From: Gnetum montanum
Lineage: Eukaryota; Streptophyta; Gnetopsida; Gnetales; Gnetaceae
DNA length: 64,000 nt
NCBI GenBank assembly: GCA_015680685.1
Contig: MNCI01004505.1
Span: forward strand, 365,303 to 429,302
Reading direction: 5' to 3'
The notes beneath the pieces are model-generated. The model searched no databases, was not told the DNA's origin, and worked only from the letters and a program-made list of their open reading frames with translations. Below are positions 1-11,621 of the stretch, piece by piece (within the stretch, counting starts at the first letter, position 1; the number at the start of each line of letters is the position of its first letter). The position numbers and the translations under genes are program-made.

Positions 1-720
1 GACATACATCATTGTAGTTGGTGACTACTATACCAAATGGCTAGAAGTTGTGGCCATCATCGATTGCACATCATCTACGATGGCTCAATTTGTACAACAG
101 TATGTTGTAAATAGGTTTGGAATGCCACATGCACTTATTTTTATAATGAAAATCATTTCACAAGCACCACTTTTTGAAAGCTCATGCAATGCTTGGGGGT
201 TGAACATGACTTGACAACTTCATACCACCCCTAAGCCAATGGTTAAGCAGAGGTCACTAATAGCGAAATAAAAAAAATAGTAAAAAGAACAACTAGTAAA
301 TATAGGAGGGATTGGAGCACCAAACTCAATGATGCCCTTTGGGCCTATCCCTCCACATGGAAAATTCCTATTGGCTACTCTCCCTATGAGCACATGTATG
401 GAAAATTATCAACACTTCCAATCCAAGTGGAACTTTGTACACTTTTCACAACTTGTGACCTTAGCCTTAACCTGAACCTAGCACAAAAAGAATGATTAAT
501 GAATCTCAATGTGCTAGATGAGAACTAACTAGTGGCCCTATCATCAAATGAAGTGCACAAGGCATATAATAAACAACAACATGACCTTAGGATTAGGAAA
601 GTGAAATTTCAACAAGCAAATAAGGTCCTATATAGGAATCCCATGCACATGCCACAATGAACCAAGTTCCAAAAATTATGAGAGTAACCTTAAATTATCT
701 ATGAAACCTTTCCATCTATG
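1..720 (+). pseudogene. Integrase remnant (element 4), cut by window edge
   Basis: The window opens inside the integrase core. The plus-strand translation reads TYIIVVGDYYTKW, followed by a decayed second-Asp region, then GVEHDLTTSYHP and AEVTNSEI around the third acidic residue, and then RRDWSTKLNDALWAYPSTWK and GYSPYEHMYGKL. These are the core signatures of Ty3/gypsy integrases, which insert the cDNA into the host chromosome. Frameshifts lie near 140-240 and in-frame stops follow. The block matches the minus-strand integrase of element 1 (45150-45743) almost residue for residue across the last part. The C-terminal, non-catalytic part runs on to about 720 and is badly decayed. Confidence 0.85.
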
Positions 721-2275
721 GTCATGTTAATTTAATAACCTAAAAGTTCAAATAAGAAGCTACTAGTCAACACATGACAACTGACACCTTTTCAAGAATC
801 CAAGATAGCCAATGACCATAATACCTCAACAAATGAATAAGCATGCTCGATATTTCAGATCTTGTCCTTCCAACTAAGTCATGGAGGAGATGTCCATCTT
901 AGTTTTTCATTTTTTCAATTTTTCACCATTTTTTTTACATCGTTCTTAGTATATTTTCTCTTTCTTAAATATTTTACTTTATTGGATTTGAATTTGTCTT
1001 ATGCATTTCTTTTCTTTCTTTATTGCTACCAAGACTTGATGCAACTGTAGCTATTAATTGATGATGGTTTGTGCCTTATAATATTATTTTATTGCAAATT
1101 TTTAGATTCTCTCTTTGAATTTTGACGTTGATAACTGAGACATTATTTCTTTACATGATAATAGGCAGTGAATCCACATCATTCACCAATCCACATAATC
1201 CTATGGTGTTCCCTTGTTTTCAAAGTATGAGATCCCTTCTTAAATGAAACTTATAATGAATTTGTGACCTTGGTAGTTTCCAAACTTGGTATGGATTAAA
1301 TGGATAGACAAGGATGTGACTTCAAGGGGATTTAACACTTTTTGTACTTGCCTATCATTTGGGGTGCATCAGTATCTTCACAGATCCTTTGCCATCCCTA
1401 TGTTGACAAATAATAAGAAGCTAATTATTTGCATGATGTGGTTCTTGTTGAAAAAAAATGATGGAAATTCATAGCACACCCCTTAGACATAATAATGGGC
1501 TACAAGCACTAGTTATGAGGCTAGAAAGACATGTTACCCATACTTGAAGGCATCCCTCTAACTAAGGCCCTTCTCACTTCTTACTTCTATTTTCTTCTCT
1601 TTTTGGAATGGTGATTTACCTATGGGGATATTCTTGTTCCTTTGAGAATCAACTAGTCTAAGAGTGTTAATGCAAAGTCACTAGAAGTGGTTGGTCTTAA
1701 TTCAAACTAAGGATGAACATTATCAGGTCATATTAACCATGAACTCCACAATGGACTTCATGTGACCACGATAAGAAACTCCATTCAATACTCTCTCATC
1801 CACATATGCTCTCTATCACTTACCTCACTACCTTTTCTTATGTTTATTTCAATGTCTTTATTTGGATACAATCAAACTTCTTTGATGGCTTCTTTGGTGA
1901 TTTGATCCTTAACAAACCACAACCATTAATCATCTATGGGGTCCATGAACTCCTTAGTTTGAGGGCATGCAAGGGCATTAAGGACATCAATCTGCTATGG
2001 GGAGGACCGACTTGCATACTCCTTGGTTGGATTGGTTAAGTTTTTCATACCTTAGACATTTTCACTTTCAAATCTTCTACATTCCACATCGATTTCATCT
2101 AGTTTTGCACTCCTTAACTCATATTCTCCAAATTAAATCTCATTTTTGTGTATGTTCTAGGCCTCTTCACACATTTCATCATGTTCTGGCCTTGTCTAGC
2201 TTTCTCTAGACTCCAATTTTGTGGAAAAACTCTTTGTTTTTACTTAGTTTTTAAAGTGAAAATTTTTTTGTCTAC
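721..2275 (+). other. Element 4 linker between pol and promoter-like block
   Basis: No gene can be supported. At about 864-893 there is a stretch ending in AACTAAGTCATGGAGGAGATG-like sequence. It matches the end-of-pol polypurine motif of elements 1 and 3 (near 44752 and 22017). The rest is AT-rich and has only short chance ORFs. Confidence 0.5.
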
Positions 2276-2320
2276 CACTACATCGATACAACCCCATTGA
2301 CATCGTATATAAACTGCCTA
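2276..2320 (+). promoter_or_regulatory. Promoter-like block upstream of env-position ORF (element 4)
   Basis: Short ATCGATAC/GACATCG repeats (2276-2305) run directly into TATATAAA at 2306-2313. The env-position ATG follows about 450 bp downstream at 2762. The same arrangement, at a similar distance, occurs in element 2 (about 32283-32378) and element 3 (about 20370-20450). The U3 of element 4's own LTR is truncated, so a direct comparison with it is not possible. Promoter activity is inferred. Confidence 0.45.
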
Positions 2321-2761
2321 TAGATAGTGCAACACTTAACACAATTTTGCATATTTATCCTCTAATGCCCATATATTTTTTGTTTTTTTCAAAGCTCAAA
2401 GCCTTCCAAAGCCCATAACTTTCATACCACTTGTCCAATTAACCCTTTTCTTTGATCCTATAGCTACCAGAGTTGAGATTTACATCATGGGGGCCACAAA
2501 CCTTTGGTTTCTAATGGATAATTTTTCAAAAAAAATTTAACTCCCATAAGGTTTAACTAATAAAATAATATTAAAATCACTAATTCATGAGAGTTAACTT
2601 TTAAAAAAAATCTAGTAGCCATCTAAATAAAATAATATCAAAATAACCAATCTACCATACTCACAACATAACAGAAGTATAACAAATCACAAGAGACAGG
2701 GTATCTAAGTGTTCCAAAGTTATACATCAAACACTAATCCTTGGTCATGTTGTGATTACAA

Positions 2762-4960
2762 ATGGCACCTAAATCTAAATGCAGAAAGGAGGTGGGACTG
2801 TCCCAACCAACGGACAAGTGGTCAAGAACTAGAAGACGTCAATGGCTAGAAAAACCCTAGGAATAAGTAGCAGGGACTCATGTGATGGGATCTTTTTAGG
2901 AGTAGCCTGAAGTGGAATCTATCTGACATATTCCCGTAGCCAAAATAGAGAAATCCCACTGAGATGAGGCACTAGGACCGAGGCCAAACCTTGAGGTCAC
3001 TTTAATGGATTCCTTTCTTAGATAAATTCACTCCAAGGAGATCTAGAGTGCAGTTATCCAAGAGCTAAAATTTGGTCCTTTCTTGGACTTTGCTCTAGAA
3101 GAAGTCAAAATACAGCTATAAATTTTTTCCATGTGGTCCATTCTTACTTCTAGTGAAGAATGGTACATGGGGGAAACATACCTCTTCTGGAACAATAAGT
3201 AGGATGATACCACTATGAAGATCAAGGACATTAGTGTGTACTACTAAATGAAGGTCATCTCTTAGGCCCTTAAGTTGCTAAACACTTGTGCAACACTGAT
3301 GGAAATCTCAATGTAAGCAAACTCAAAAGTGAAGAAGGAGTGGATCTAGCAATGCTATGCGGTTGATCACAAAACGTATGGCACACTTACTAAGGTAGAG
3401 AGGGTGTATTTCAAAATCATAGCCTACCACCTCAATCCAATAATGAGGCCAAGCAAAGTGATGGCCTTCTCTACCCGTGTGTGCACTGCTCTGAGTGGAA
3501 AATTCCCAGTCAATCTCCCACAACTGATCTACTTAGAGATCGAGAAGTGCTTCAAGGAGAATGAGCATGGGAGAAAGGCACTTTCCTTTTTGTGCCTCAT
3601 TCACAAATTATGTAGAAGGGGAGGAATAGCCCCCTATTCAAATGACATCCTTCAACATGCTCCTATTGCCTCTTAGGCAAAAATGATGAAAGACAGTGTG
3701 CTGCCAAAAGTGCAAGAAGAGGAGTAGCTACCATCACCACTCCCCACTCAAGAAACATCACTAGAGGTTCGTGCTACCATTGAGTGCATGAAAAAGCTCC
3801 ATGAGCAACTCCTATAGTAGTAGCAGGTTAGATTGTGTGGTGAGCCCTTTATCTACTAACCAACACTAAGCCATCTAAATGAGGTAACATGAATAATTAA
3901 CTAGTTGGAGGACATGGTGCCAATGTTTTCTACCCAAAGAATGTAGGCACTCGTAAGGTCGAATCTAAGTGCCCAAGAAGTAACAGTGTCTCTTCCAAAA
4001 CAACAATAATTTCCAAATATCTTTGGAAATGCCACTACTTTCTTGATGCGCCTGGAGAAGAGTGAGTGGAAAACTATCTTGGTGATGTAGCATCAAGGGT
4101 AGGAAACAATGGCCAAGGTGATGGCAAATCGAGTTGGAGAAACATTGAACGCTCTTGCAATAGCCATTCCTGATGTTGTTGCACTTCAAGACATGCAGAT
4201 ATCTACAAGAGTAAGCAGGATTCTTAATGGAGCCCAACATGAGGAGGTGCTAGATCGACTGGTTAGAAATAGGTAATTGCTTTTGGAGGTCTTTGACCTT
4301 CCAAGTAACATCACTATAACCTAGTCAACACTCTTAGAAGCTAGGGGTAATTACATCATCTCCAATGCCTATCTTAAAGCAGTCACATCTAAAAATTGAC
4401 ACTTAGTTGCTGAAGCTACAAAATTAAGAGCCTACCTAGCTGATCCCACTATTCTTAGCTAGGCCATAACCAGAGATGAAGCTTTCCTACAACTTTAGGA
4501 AAGACTTAAAGTGATCAATAACACTAAGGAGACCATGGTCTTTGATGCATCTATAGTAGAAGCAATGACAAACAACACTAAGAAGGACCTATCAAAGACT
4601 CGCAAGGAGAATGTAATTTTCACCAAAGATAGTCGTCGCCTACAAAATGTTAAAGCTCAAAAGGATCATATGGTTGAATTTCTAAGACAATAGTAGGAGT
4701 AACTTACCAAGGTATTCATGGATCTGAGGAGGTTTACTATAGAAAATAGAAATCTCTTGATGGAGGAGGTCCAAACACTTCACCAAAAAGTCAGTAATTA
4801 AGATTGCTTCCTAGAAGAATGAGGTTCTGAAGTTTGAAAGAGTGAAAAATTACTACATGGACCAAGTTTTCCTTCTCAAAGAAGTCAACAAAAAGGAGAT
4901 TTAGCTAGTGAAGGCAAAGGTAAAAAAGGTCCTCTAGCAACATGTCAACAAAGTGTCTAG
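2762..4960 (+). pseudogene. Env-position ORF remnant (element 4)
   Basis: This is the third ORF of the element, between integrase and the 3' LTR. The likely start at 2762 opens with MAPKSKCRK, and the frame can be followed with many stops to about 3850. Conserved landmarks shared with element 3 are LKFGPFL, a TSSEEWYMGETYLF block, and the best-preserved part at 3404-3676 (IIAYHLNPIMRPSKVMAFS, then FPVNLPQLIYLEIEKCF, then a LCLIHKLC segment). Beyond 4060 the predicted peptide is Lys/Glu/Gln-rich and looks coiled coil. The core pattern resembles the domain annotated as envelope-like or plant transposon protein in Athila/Calypso-type elements; that link is from memory and unverified. The 3' end is fused to a truncated LTR, so the natural stop and the PPT are lost. 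Confidence 0.6.
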
Positions 4961-4969
4961 TCTTGCCCA

Positions 4970-5281
4970 TATACATGCATGCACCTACTACATTTTAGTC
5001 ATCATTCATTTAGTTACATAGCATAGCTCTTGTAGCTTATTTTCTTGAGAGTTAGAATATTTTCTAACAACCTACAATAGGAGTTGAATAGTGTATAGAT
5101 CTTTATTCGAGCACAAATTTACCTAGACACTTTAGTATGAATGGACATAAAACAAGAATTCTTAATAAACTTTGTAGCACTTGGAATTAGCTTAATGTTT
5201 ACTTAATGCATTTATTGTTCATGAAATTTACATTCATGCAATTAATTAATTAATTAATTATGAACAATTAATGCACATAAG
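4970..5281 (+). mobile_element. Truncated LTR of element 4, part 1
   Basis: Similarity to the reverse complement of element 1's LTR starts abruptly here: the CTCTTGTAG segment near 5031, GAGAGTTAGAATATTTT, then ATCTTTATTCGAGC at 5101-5114. The U3 with TATA box and palindromic array is missing, as is the PPT. The sequence continues across the insertion at 8465-8882. Confidence 0.75.
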
Positions 5282-5608
5282 TGTTGGCACATTTTGGCCA
5301 TTTCATGGAACAGTTGGACTATCATATTTACAATTGGAATAATCAGTGTTTAAGAGTTTGAAAGTAAAACATATAGCTTGAATGTTGGTTGAAGATGTTT
5401 GGGAGTTATTCTTTATTAAATAAAATGCTGTTGAGGCCTTATTAGGATATGAAAATAAAGTGCCAAAATATCAAGAGTTTTATTATTCACATTATTCACC
5501 GGAACGAGCAGGAAGAAAGCGACTGATTTCCTTGTGCAAGACTGAAGGGTTTGAATGTGAATACGGTAGTAAATTGCAAGATAAATTCATTCAGAGAACA
5601 GGGGATTT

Positions 5609-5668
5609 NNNNNNNNNNNNNNNNNNNNNNNNNNNNNNNNNNNNNNNNNNNNNNNNNNNNNNNNNNNN
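5609..5668. other. Assembly gap of 60 N
   Basis: Sixty undetermined bases lie inside the LTR-like insertion. Reading frames crossing it are not meaningful. Confidence 1.
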
Positions 5669-7187
5669 AGCCGAAGTTTCTTGCTGAAATTTATTTTTGT
5701 GGCAAAGAGATTACAATCAGGAAGAAAGGGGGCAGAAAATTTGCAGAAAAAAAAATTTTGAGAAGGGTAGCCATTGTTTAAAATTTGGGGCTGTAGTGGC
5801 CAGAAAACAGAAACAAAAATATCAGTATTTTCTTCTTCCACCTAAAACCAGAATTACGCTCTTGTATTTCTGCACAATTTACGGCAACAAGATTGTTCTA
5901 TCAGCACCCTAAGCGGGCTGGTTAAACCGACGCAGTTGCCAGAGACACTTGCACAACGCGCAGAGGAGATTTGATAACCCAGGGCCATATATACGACACG
6001 GCCAATGGCGGATGGATGCATCGGTTTCTTCTTCGTTTGTAGGCAGCACAACTTCTGCCGCGTGGGGCACCCATATGGATCTCGAATTCACGCCGGAAAT
6101 GATGAATCGCTGTACCCTTTTTTTTTTGGCAACCATGAGCACCAGCAACCGCCAGAAAGGCATGCGTTATCAATCCGTTCTTGCTTACTGTTTTGCTGAT
6201 ATTTCTATAACAGACTTATTTCGGATTCGAGTTGTAGAGAACAAAGGAGAAAAGCCAGGGTCGGTGTTGTATGTTAAACTCCACAGGTGTGGTCGTGTTC
6301 AACAATCCGCGATCGCAGGAGTTAGCACAGGAACGGGTTAAAGTACGTGGCAATTTCTACCGATTTTGTGCAAAGGTTTGGAATGTAAAAAAAAAAATAT
6401 AAACCATCCGATGGCGCCCACGGTTATGCTAGATTTTTACCAGGGAAGACAAAGATTTTAGCCACAAACTTTGCCGCCCACATTTGCACCAAAGTACATA
6501 TGAAATTATCACTAATCTATAACTTCATGGGAGTATCGGTGGTTTAAACACCAAAAAAAGTTAACCAAAATATATATATACATATTATGACCATTAAAAT
6601 ACCTATAATGTGAAGCCTTGATTTAGAGACTTGCTACCAATTATCCCCAGTTATGAAATATATTATTGCCCATTAAAAATTTGCAATTTTGATTATCCTA
6701 CAAAGTCCTCATTATATTAAAGTTAGCATAAAATGCTCCTCATTTATATGCATAACTTCCTAACTCCCTAACCACCTAACCTTCTCTTAACTTGTTGGAC
6801 AAGTAATTTTCTGATTGGTTAGTCTAATTACTTGAGAGAGAAGTTAGGAGAAATATTTGAGATATTTTTGATATTTTAAACTTGACATCTTATTTAAAGA
6901 AGCAAAATAAAAGGGACATATATGTATGGAGTAAGTTGCAACTATAGCTTGTATTCCTATGTATTTTAGAAATTATATTTTAATTTTCTACAAAGGCCAC
7001 TTGTCAACTTCTTTTTCTCTTTGGTGGTTGCAACCATCTAAAATTGTTGTAACTTACCTAACTTGTTGGGCAAGTAACCTCCTAACTTGTTGGGCAAGTA
7101 ATCTCCTCATTGGTTGGCTAAGTTACTTGGGAGAAAAGTTAGGTGAGATATTTTTGAATATATAACTTCCCTACCTACCTTTGAACC

Positions 7188-7197
7188 CTATAAAAAG
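7188..7197 (+). promoter_or_regulatory. TATA box in the 5282-8459 insertion
   Basis: CTATAAAAAG is followed about 25 bp later by a purine-rich leader (AGGAGGAAAAG). This is the expected position of the U3/R border if the insertion is an LTR in plus orientation. Confidence 0.5.
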
Positions 7198-8464
7198 GCT
7201 TCAAGGGTCAAGGAGGAAAAGAAAAAAAAGAAGGGAAGAACATTGGATCATCACTTGAAATCATCATCAAGGAAGATCATCAACATTGGGAATTTTGGGA
7301 GGTCTCATACATCACACTTGGAAGATTTGTAAAGAAGATTTCTTGAAAGATGGCTTGCTAGAATAAAGATTTCAACCTCTTTGTCATGGTCCTGTGAGTT
7401 ATGCATTTCATTTTTTGTTTTGTTTAAATTGCTTAGCTAGTGGTTTAGATAGTATCATCCTTGGCAAGTAATTTTGGGATTTTTAGATTGCTCTTATTGT
7501 TCTTGTTGCCCGATAGAAATTTCTATTAAAATTTTGCCATAGAAGCGCTTGTGTCTAAAAGCCTTGAGAGCATTTTAGTAGTAAATTTCATTATTGTGCA
7601 ACGTGTGGGAACTGCTATTGGGATTGTTGTAAGAGAGCCTCTGTTTGTAGTCATGCCGTTGAACAATTCAGTAGTCAAGAGGGTTCAAAGAATCTTTGGT
7701 ATTTTGATGGGACCTGAATAGCTTTTTTTTTATCTTTAAAGTCAATTCTCTTGGTATTTCAATCAGAAATTGTCAAGTCTTTCAAAGGTTCTGTTTGAAT
7801 GCAATCGTTGACATCTATTATCTAGTCAAAATGGAGTGTCATACGTGGTAGTTTACGCAGCAATTTTTGGTGGCATAATAGGATTGTCTTGAAGATATTG
7901 CTTGTTTGAGCCTTGGAAGTTTGAACAATTCGTAGATATTGAATTTGGGATAGCTTTATTGCGAAGTGTTTACTCGTGTCATTTTACCTTGTTTAAATAT
8001 TTGAGGTCTACACAAATCTGCTTTCTTTTCTTTTCTGCTTATTTCCATCGAATCTTGCTCTATTTCTAGTTTTCTTGTGGAACTATCTCTTTCTCTGGGG
8101 AAAATTAGGAGTAGATTGTGGAGTTGTGCTCAAATGTTTTTGCAAAATTTTATTTGTTACAAGTAGGTATTATAAGGACCGCATAGACTAGGCAGTTGAA
8201 CAAAATAGGAAATTTTCAACAACTCACAGTACTTGGCAAAGTTGGCTGAATCTCTTTAAAGTAAGTCATTTGTAGTTTACACACAACGCAATCGTTACAT
8301 TTCTTACAACCGCACGCCACAACAGCACACACACATACTCACATTAACTACTGAGTTTATTTGGAGGTATCTAGGTCTTGGTGTTGCCAGAGACCAGCAG
8401 GCACCTAAATCCTGTTCGAGGACACTCGTTGGCAGTCGTGTCCCAAACGGTCGCCAACAATAAG

Positions 8465-8882
8465 TATGACCACCTTGAGCATATATTAATGCTTGGTAAT
8501 CTTAGTAGCACTTATGCTTGGTAACCTAATAGCATTGCAACAAGGTCAGAATGTGTACAGCAAGTGAAAATGCATGCTTATGTTAGGATTAGTTTAAGGC
8601 ATTAAATAGTTACTAGATTAATTAGCATTTAATCACTTTATTTTCACACTTAGAAGAATTAGATAAAATATATACAAATTATATAAATCATGTGCCTCAA
8701 TTACACTTAACCATATCATTGTACCTCACAAGTGGAACTAAGAAGACAACGATCACATCCTTAAGACTCACTACATAGATAATGTGTACTTAGAGAGCTA
8801 AAGTCTATAGAATTCAACCATATCACTTAGTGAATGTTGGTGATTCATATGGTTGGGTGTAGGCACTACTCACTACTCATCA
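8465..8882 (+). mobile_element. Truncated LTR of element 4, part 2
   Basis: After the ATAAG duplication the LTR resumes: a GACCACCTTGAGCATAT segment, two ATGCTTGGTAA motifs, AAGAAGACAACGATC near 8735, and GGTTGGGTGTAG near 8851. It ends in CTCATCA at 8882. All of these have counterparts in the same order in the reverse complement of element 1's LTR. Confidence 0.75.
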
Positions 8883-9700
8883 ATGGTGCTACCATTATGT
8901 GTGGATCTTGGCTATTATACGATAGCCCTACGAGAGAAGGAAGATATCCAAATAATTGTTCTTTGTATTAAAACAATCTTGTATGATTGTAAAGCCTCTT
9001 TCTTTGCAACCTTGTTAAGTTTTAGAGTGTTGTTACTATTAAGAATTTCTTCATGAATTATTAACTTATGTAGTTTTGACTTTTGATCTTCCAAATGTGA
9101 TAATTCTAAAATATTTGAAATTCTAGATTGTGCAAAAATGACTTATAGAAATCTTAATAATGCATTTAATATGATGGTTTCTTGATAATTTAGTTACACT
9201 AATGACATATGATAATGAATTGATAATTGAGAATTAAAGTTGATGCTAGTGATAAATGTGTAAATGAGAGAAGAAAGAAATATGAAAAACTATTAAATTG
9301 CAAAGAAAATTGAAGGTCAACTTTATTACCTTAAAAACTAGTCATTTCATTCGTGTATGACCTTACAATCTATAGGAAATGGAAGGGCCATACTTAGAGA
9401 ACTTGAGAAGTCATTCCCCATTGTGAAAATAAAGAAATTTATGCAATATAAATGTTAGTTAGGGCCAAAATAGTTTACATTGGCCCATCAACTAAAAAAT
9501 AAGTAAAAATACTTTGACTTTGTATACATTTATCTTCATTTGTGTAGAGCATTGGATACTACTTGTTAACAGTTACTTTGTGTTATATGAAATTGTCGTT
9601 TTATTGTATTTTGTAATATTCTTTCAAAATTAATATAAGATAGCTAGGTGCAACACCACCAAATTTGGGCAATAGCAATTCGACAACAAATTTGTCTAAG
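8883..9700. other. Intergenic, no gene recognised
   Basis: AT-rich sequence without a supported ORF or a repeat that could be assigned. Confidence 0.5.
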
Positions 9701-11420
9701 TGTCAACATAAGCCAAATTTTTTCTAAGTGTTTAGCCCATGATCCCATTGCTAGGGCTATGCTCTAGAGCATAGCCTGCATAGCATGCAACACAAAACCA
9801 AATCTGCAAAATTTCCTAAGTATCAAACAGTAGCTGCAAAAAAATTTCTAAGTGTCTTGCTATGTTCACATTCCTCCTGGTACGCTCTCCAACGTAGCAA
9901 GCGTAATAGCACTCCAATGGCCAGTTTGCACTAGTGTCAAGCCAAAAGTTATCAAGCTAGCTCATCATGGAAGAAGAATTTCGCAGATCTAACTCCTGAA
10001 GCTACCCCTCCTACTACACTCCTAAGCATAGCTAGCATAGCAAGAACAAGGACTACAATTTTTGCCAAATTTTTCTCAGTGTCCATGCTATGACTTGTCT
10101 CATCCTGCTACTCTCATGAGCGTAGCAAGCATAGCAGCAATGTACTTCAATTTTTTGCAAAATTTGCCCAACTATTAGGATACACTCCATAGCGTAGCTA
10201 GTGTAGCAACATGGAACTACCTCTAAAAGCTTCAGAGCTCAACATAGGCCTTCATTCTAGCTCCAACACTCCTTCAACAAGTAGGATTAGCAACTTGCAC
10301 TTTTTTGTATCCCCCCCTATGTCAAAAAATTATACCTACACTTGATCCCACTCAAGAGAGGGAAAAACATAGTCCTAGAGCATAGCCTCCAAATTGCACT
10401 ATTTTTCACAATTTGCAAGTACATTGCGATCTTGGAACATGTAGTCTTAGTAGCGTAGCCACAGTCTAGCAATCTCTTGGGGTCCAGTGGATTATACCAA
10501 AGCATAGCACCAATTGCTCTAGTAGGAGCATAGAAAAGGTCAGTGTAGCCCCACCTATCCCTTTGCCACGTGGCACTCAATCTGCACTTCATGCTAATCC
10601 TAAACCTATAAATACCCCTACATTCCATACTTTAGGGGTTGGCAATTCATTCTAGAGGTGGGAATTTGAAGCATTTGGCTAGTGAACCCAAGTAGTAGTT
10701 GGCATTTCAAAGTACCACTTACAACCTAAGGCACGTTGAGCACCCTACACACCGAAGAATATCAACATCTTGGCAACACCTCTGCATTCCATTCAACACT
10801 GTAGTGCACCACAAACCCATAGGACACCACAATAGCCAAGCTAGCATGCACAGACCTCGCAATGGATGTCAATCTTCATCCCGAGACATCTTAGAGACTG
10901 TGGCTATGATACTACTGCGCTTGTCTGTACACCACGTGCCTTCGCAAAGCTCATTTATAATTGCTACACTCCCCATCTAGGGTGGTACCATTCTTTCTTT
11001 CTCTTAAACTCTATTTCTTTTTAAGCATTTTCTTTAACATTCAGTACTACATTCGCACTTTTCACTACTTTACACATTTTTGGCACACTTGCACCACTAT
11101 TCTCGTGCCAAGAAACCCTACTATGCTCAGGCTTAGTCAGCCTCAGTACTACCGAGAATGTCATTAGAATGCTTAGCATTATCCCACAACATTAGCACTT
11201 GCATTTCGGCTAACCACGCCACCCCCCAATTGCACCCGATACCCTGATCGCAACCAACAAAGTCCCTGTTTGATTGATAAGACCATCTAGGGCACTCCAC
11301 CTCTATCTCCTAGCAAAGACCCTCGCACAAAGGTGGGGTCGAGGCTATACACCCATGAACCCCTCAACATTCCAGCTACTGACATTTTCAGTCACTACAC
11401 TAGGTTTATTATTTTCTCAC
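9700..11420 (+). mobile_element. LTR-like segment of an unidentified family
   Basis: From about 9740 to 10560 short GC-richer motifs, CATAGC and CGTAGC (for example near 9775, 9893, 10028, 10122, 10190 and 10450), recur in both spacing and flanks. They are followed by a G-box (10567-10572) and a TATA box (10606-10614). This array-then-TATA design is the same as in the U3 of the Athila-like LTRs here. No clear termini or target duplication were found, so the borders are approximate. The 93-codon ORF at 10699-10980 has no recognisable homology and is not called. Confidence 0.4.
10565..10614 (+). promoter_or_regulatory. G-box plus TATA promoter-like site
   Basis: A perfect palindrome GCCACGTGGC (10565-10574, core CACGTG) lies about 30 bp upstream of CTATAAATA (10606-10614). 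G-boxes are bound by plant bZIP and bHLH factors (established). Activity here is inferred. Confidence 0.5.
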
Positions 11421-11621
11421 AAATTATTTATTTTGCATACAATCTAGAGTTGGTATGTTTTGAAGGGTTAATCAAATTAGAGTGACCCTACTCCATTTAC
11501 CAACAAAACTAATATCATGCATTGAAATCTTAATCTTTTATAAGAAAAGAAAATTTGAAGGTAAACACTAATTTGAAAGATATTCCCTTACAATATTTGG
11601 TTGAGATCTATTAGAAAGACC

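Larger units (their letters stand above)
5282..8459. mobile_element. 3.18-kb TG..CA LTR-like insertion (candidate solo LTR)
   Basis: The insertion starts TGTTGGC and ends GCCAACA, a 7-bp terminal inverted repeat with canonical TG/CA ends. It is flanked by the direct repeat ATAAG (5277-5281 and 8460-8464). No second internal copy of the termini and no retroviral domain were seen, so it is read as a solo LTR of an unrelated, long-LTR family. A TATA box CTATAAAAAG at 7188-7197 supports plus-strand transcription, with purine-rich sequence just downstream. Upstream, an AACTTGTTGGRCAAGTAA-type motif is repeated (about 6787-6870 and 7051-7160). A GC-richer island is at 5890-6345. A 60-N gap lies at 5609-5668. 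Confidence 0.75.
1..8882 (+). mobile_element. Element 4: 3' part of an Athila-like LTR retrotransposon
   Basis: This is the 3' half of a plus-strand Ty3/gypsy element whose 5' half lies before the window. The order seen is integrase remnant (1-720), linker, promoter-like block (2276-2320), env-position ORF remnant (2762-4960), then a 5'-truncated LTR (4970-5281 and 8465-8882). The LTR ends in CTCATCA at 8876-8882, the same terminus as the LTRs of element 1. A later insertion (5282-8459) splits this LTR. All reading frames carry stops, so the element is dead. The target duplication cannot be checked because the 5' end is missing. Confidence 0.8.

Noticed and set aside
3965-4240. 91-codon minus-strand ORF
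   Set aside because: Antisense shadow of the coiled-coil part of element 4's env-position ORF.
8883-8901. Sequence after element 4's LTR resembles a degenerate PBS
   Set aside because: Only 6 of 16 positions match the tRNA-Asp complement exactly. The LTR follows the env-position ORF, so it is a 3' LTR and no PBS is expected.
10699-10980. 93-codon ORF downstream of the G-box/TATA site
   Set aside because: No domain or similarity; the length is within chance expectation for this GC-richer stretch.
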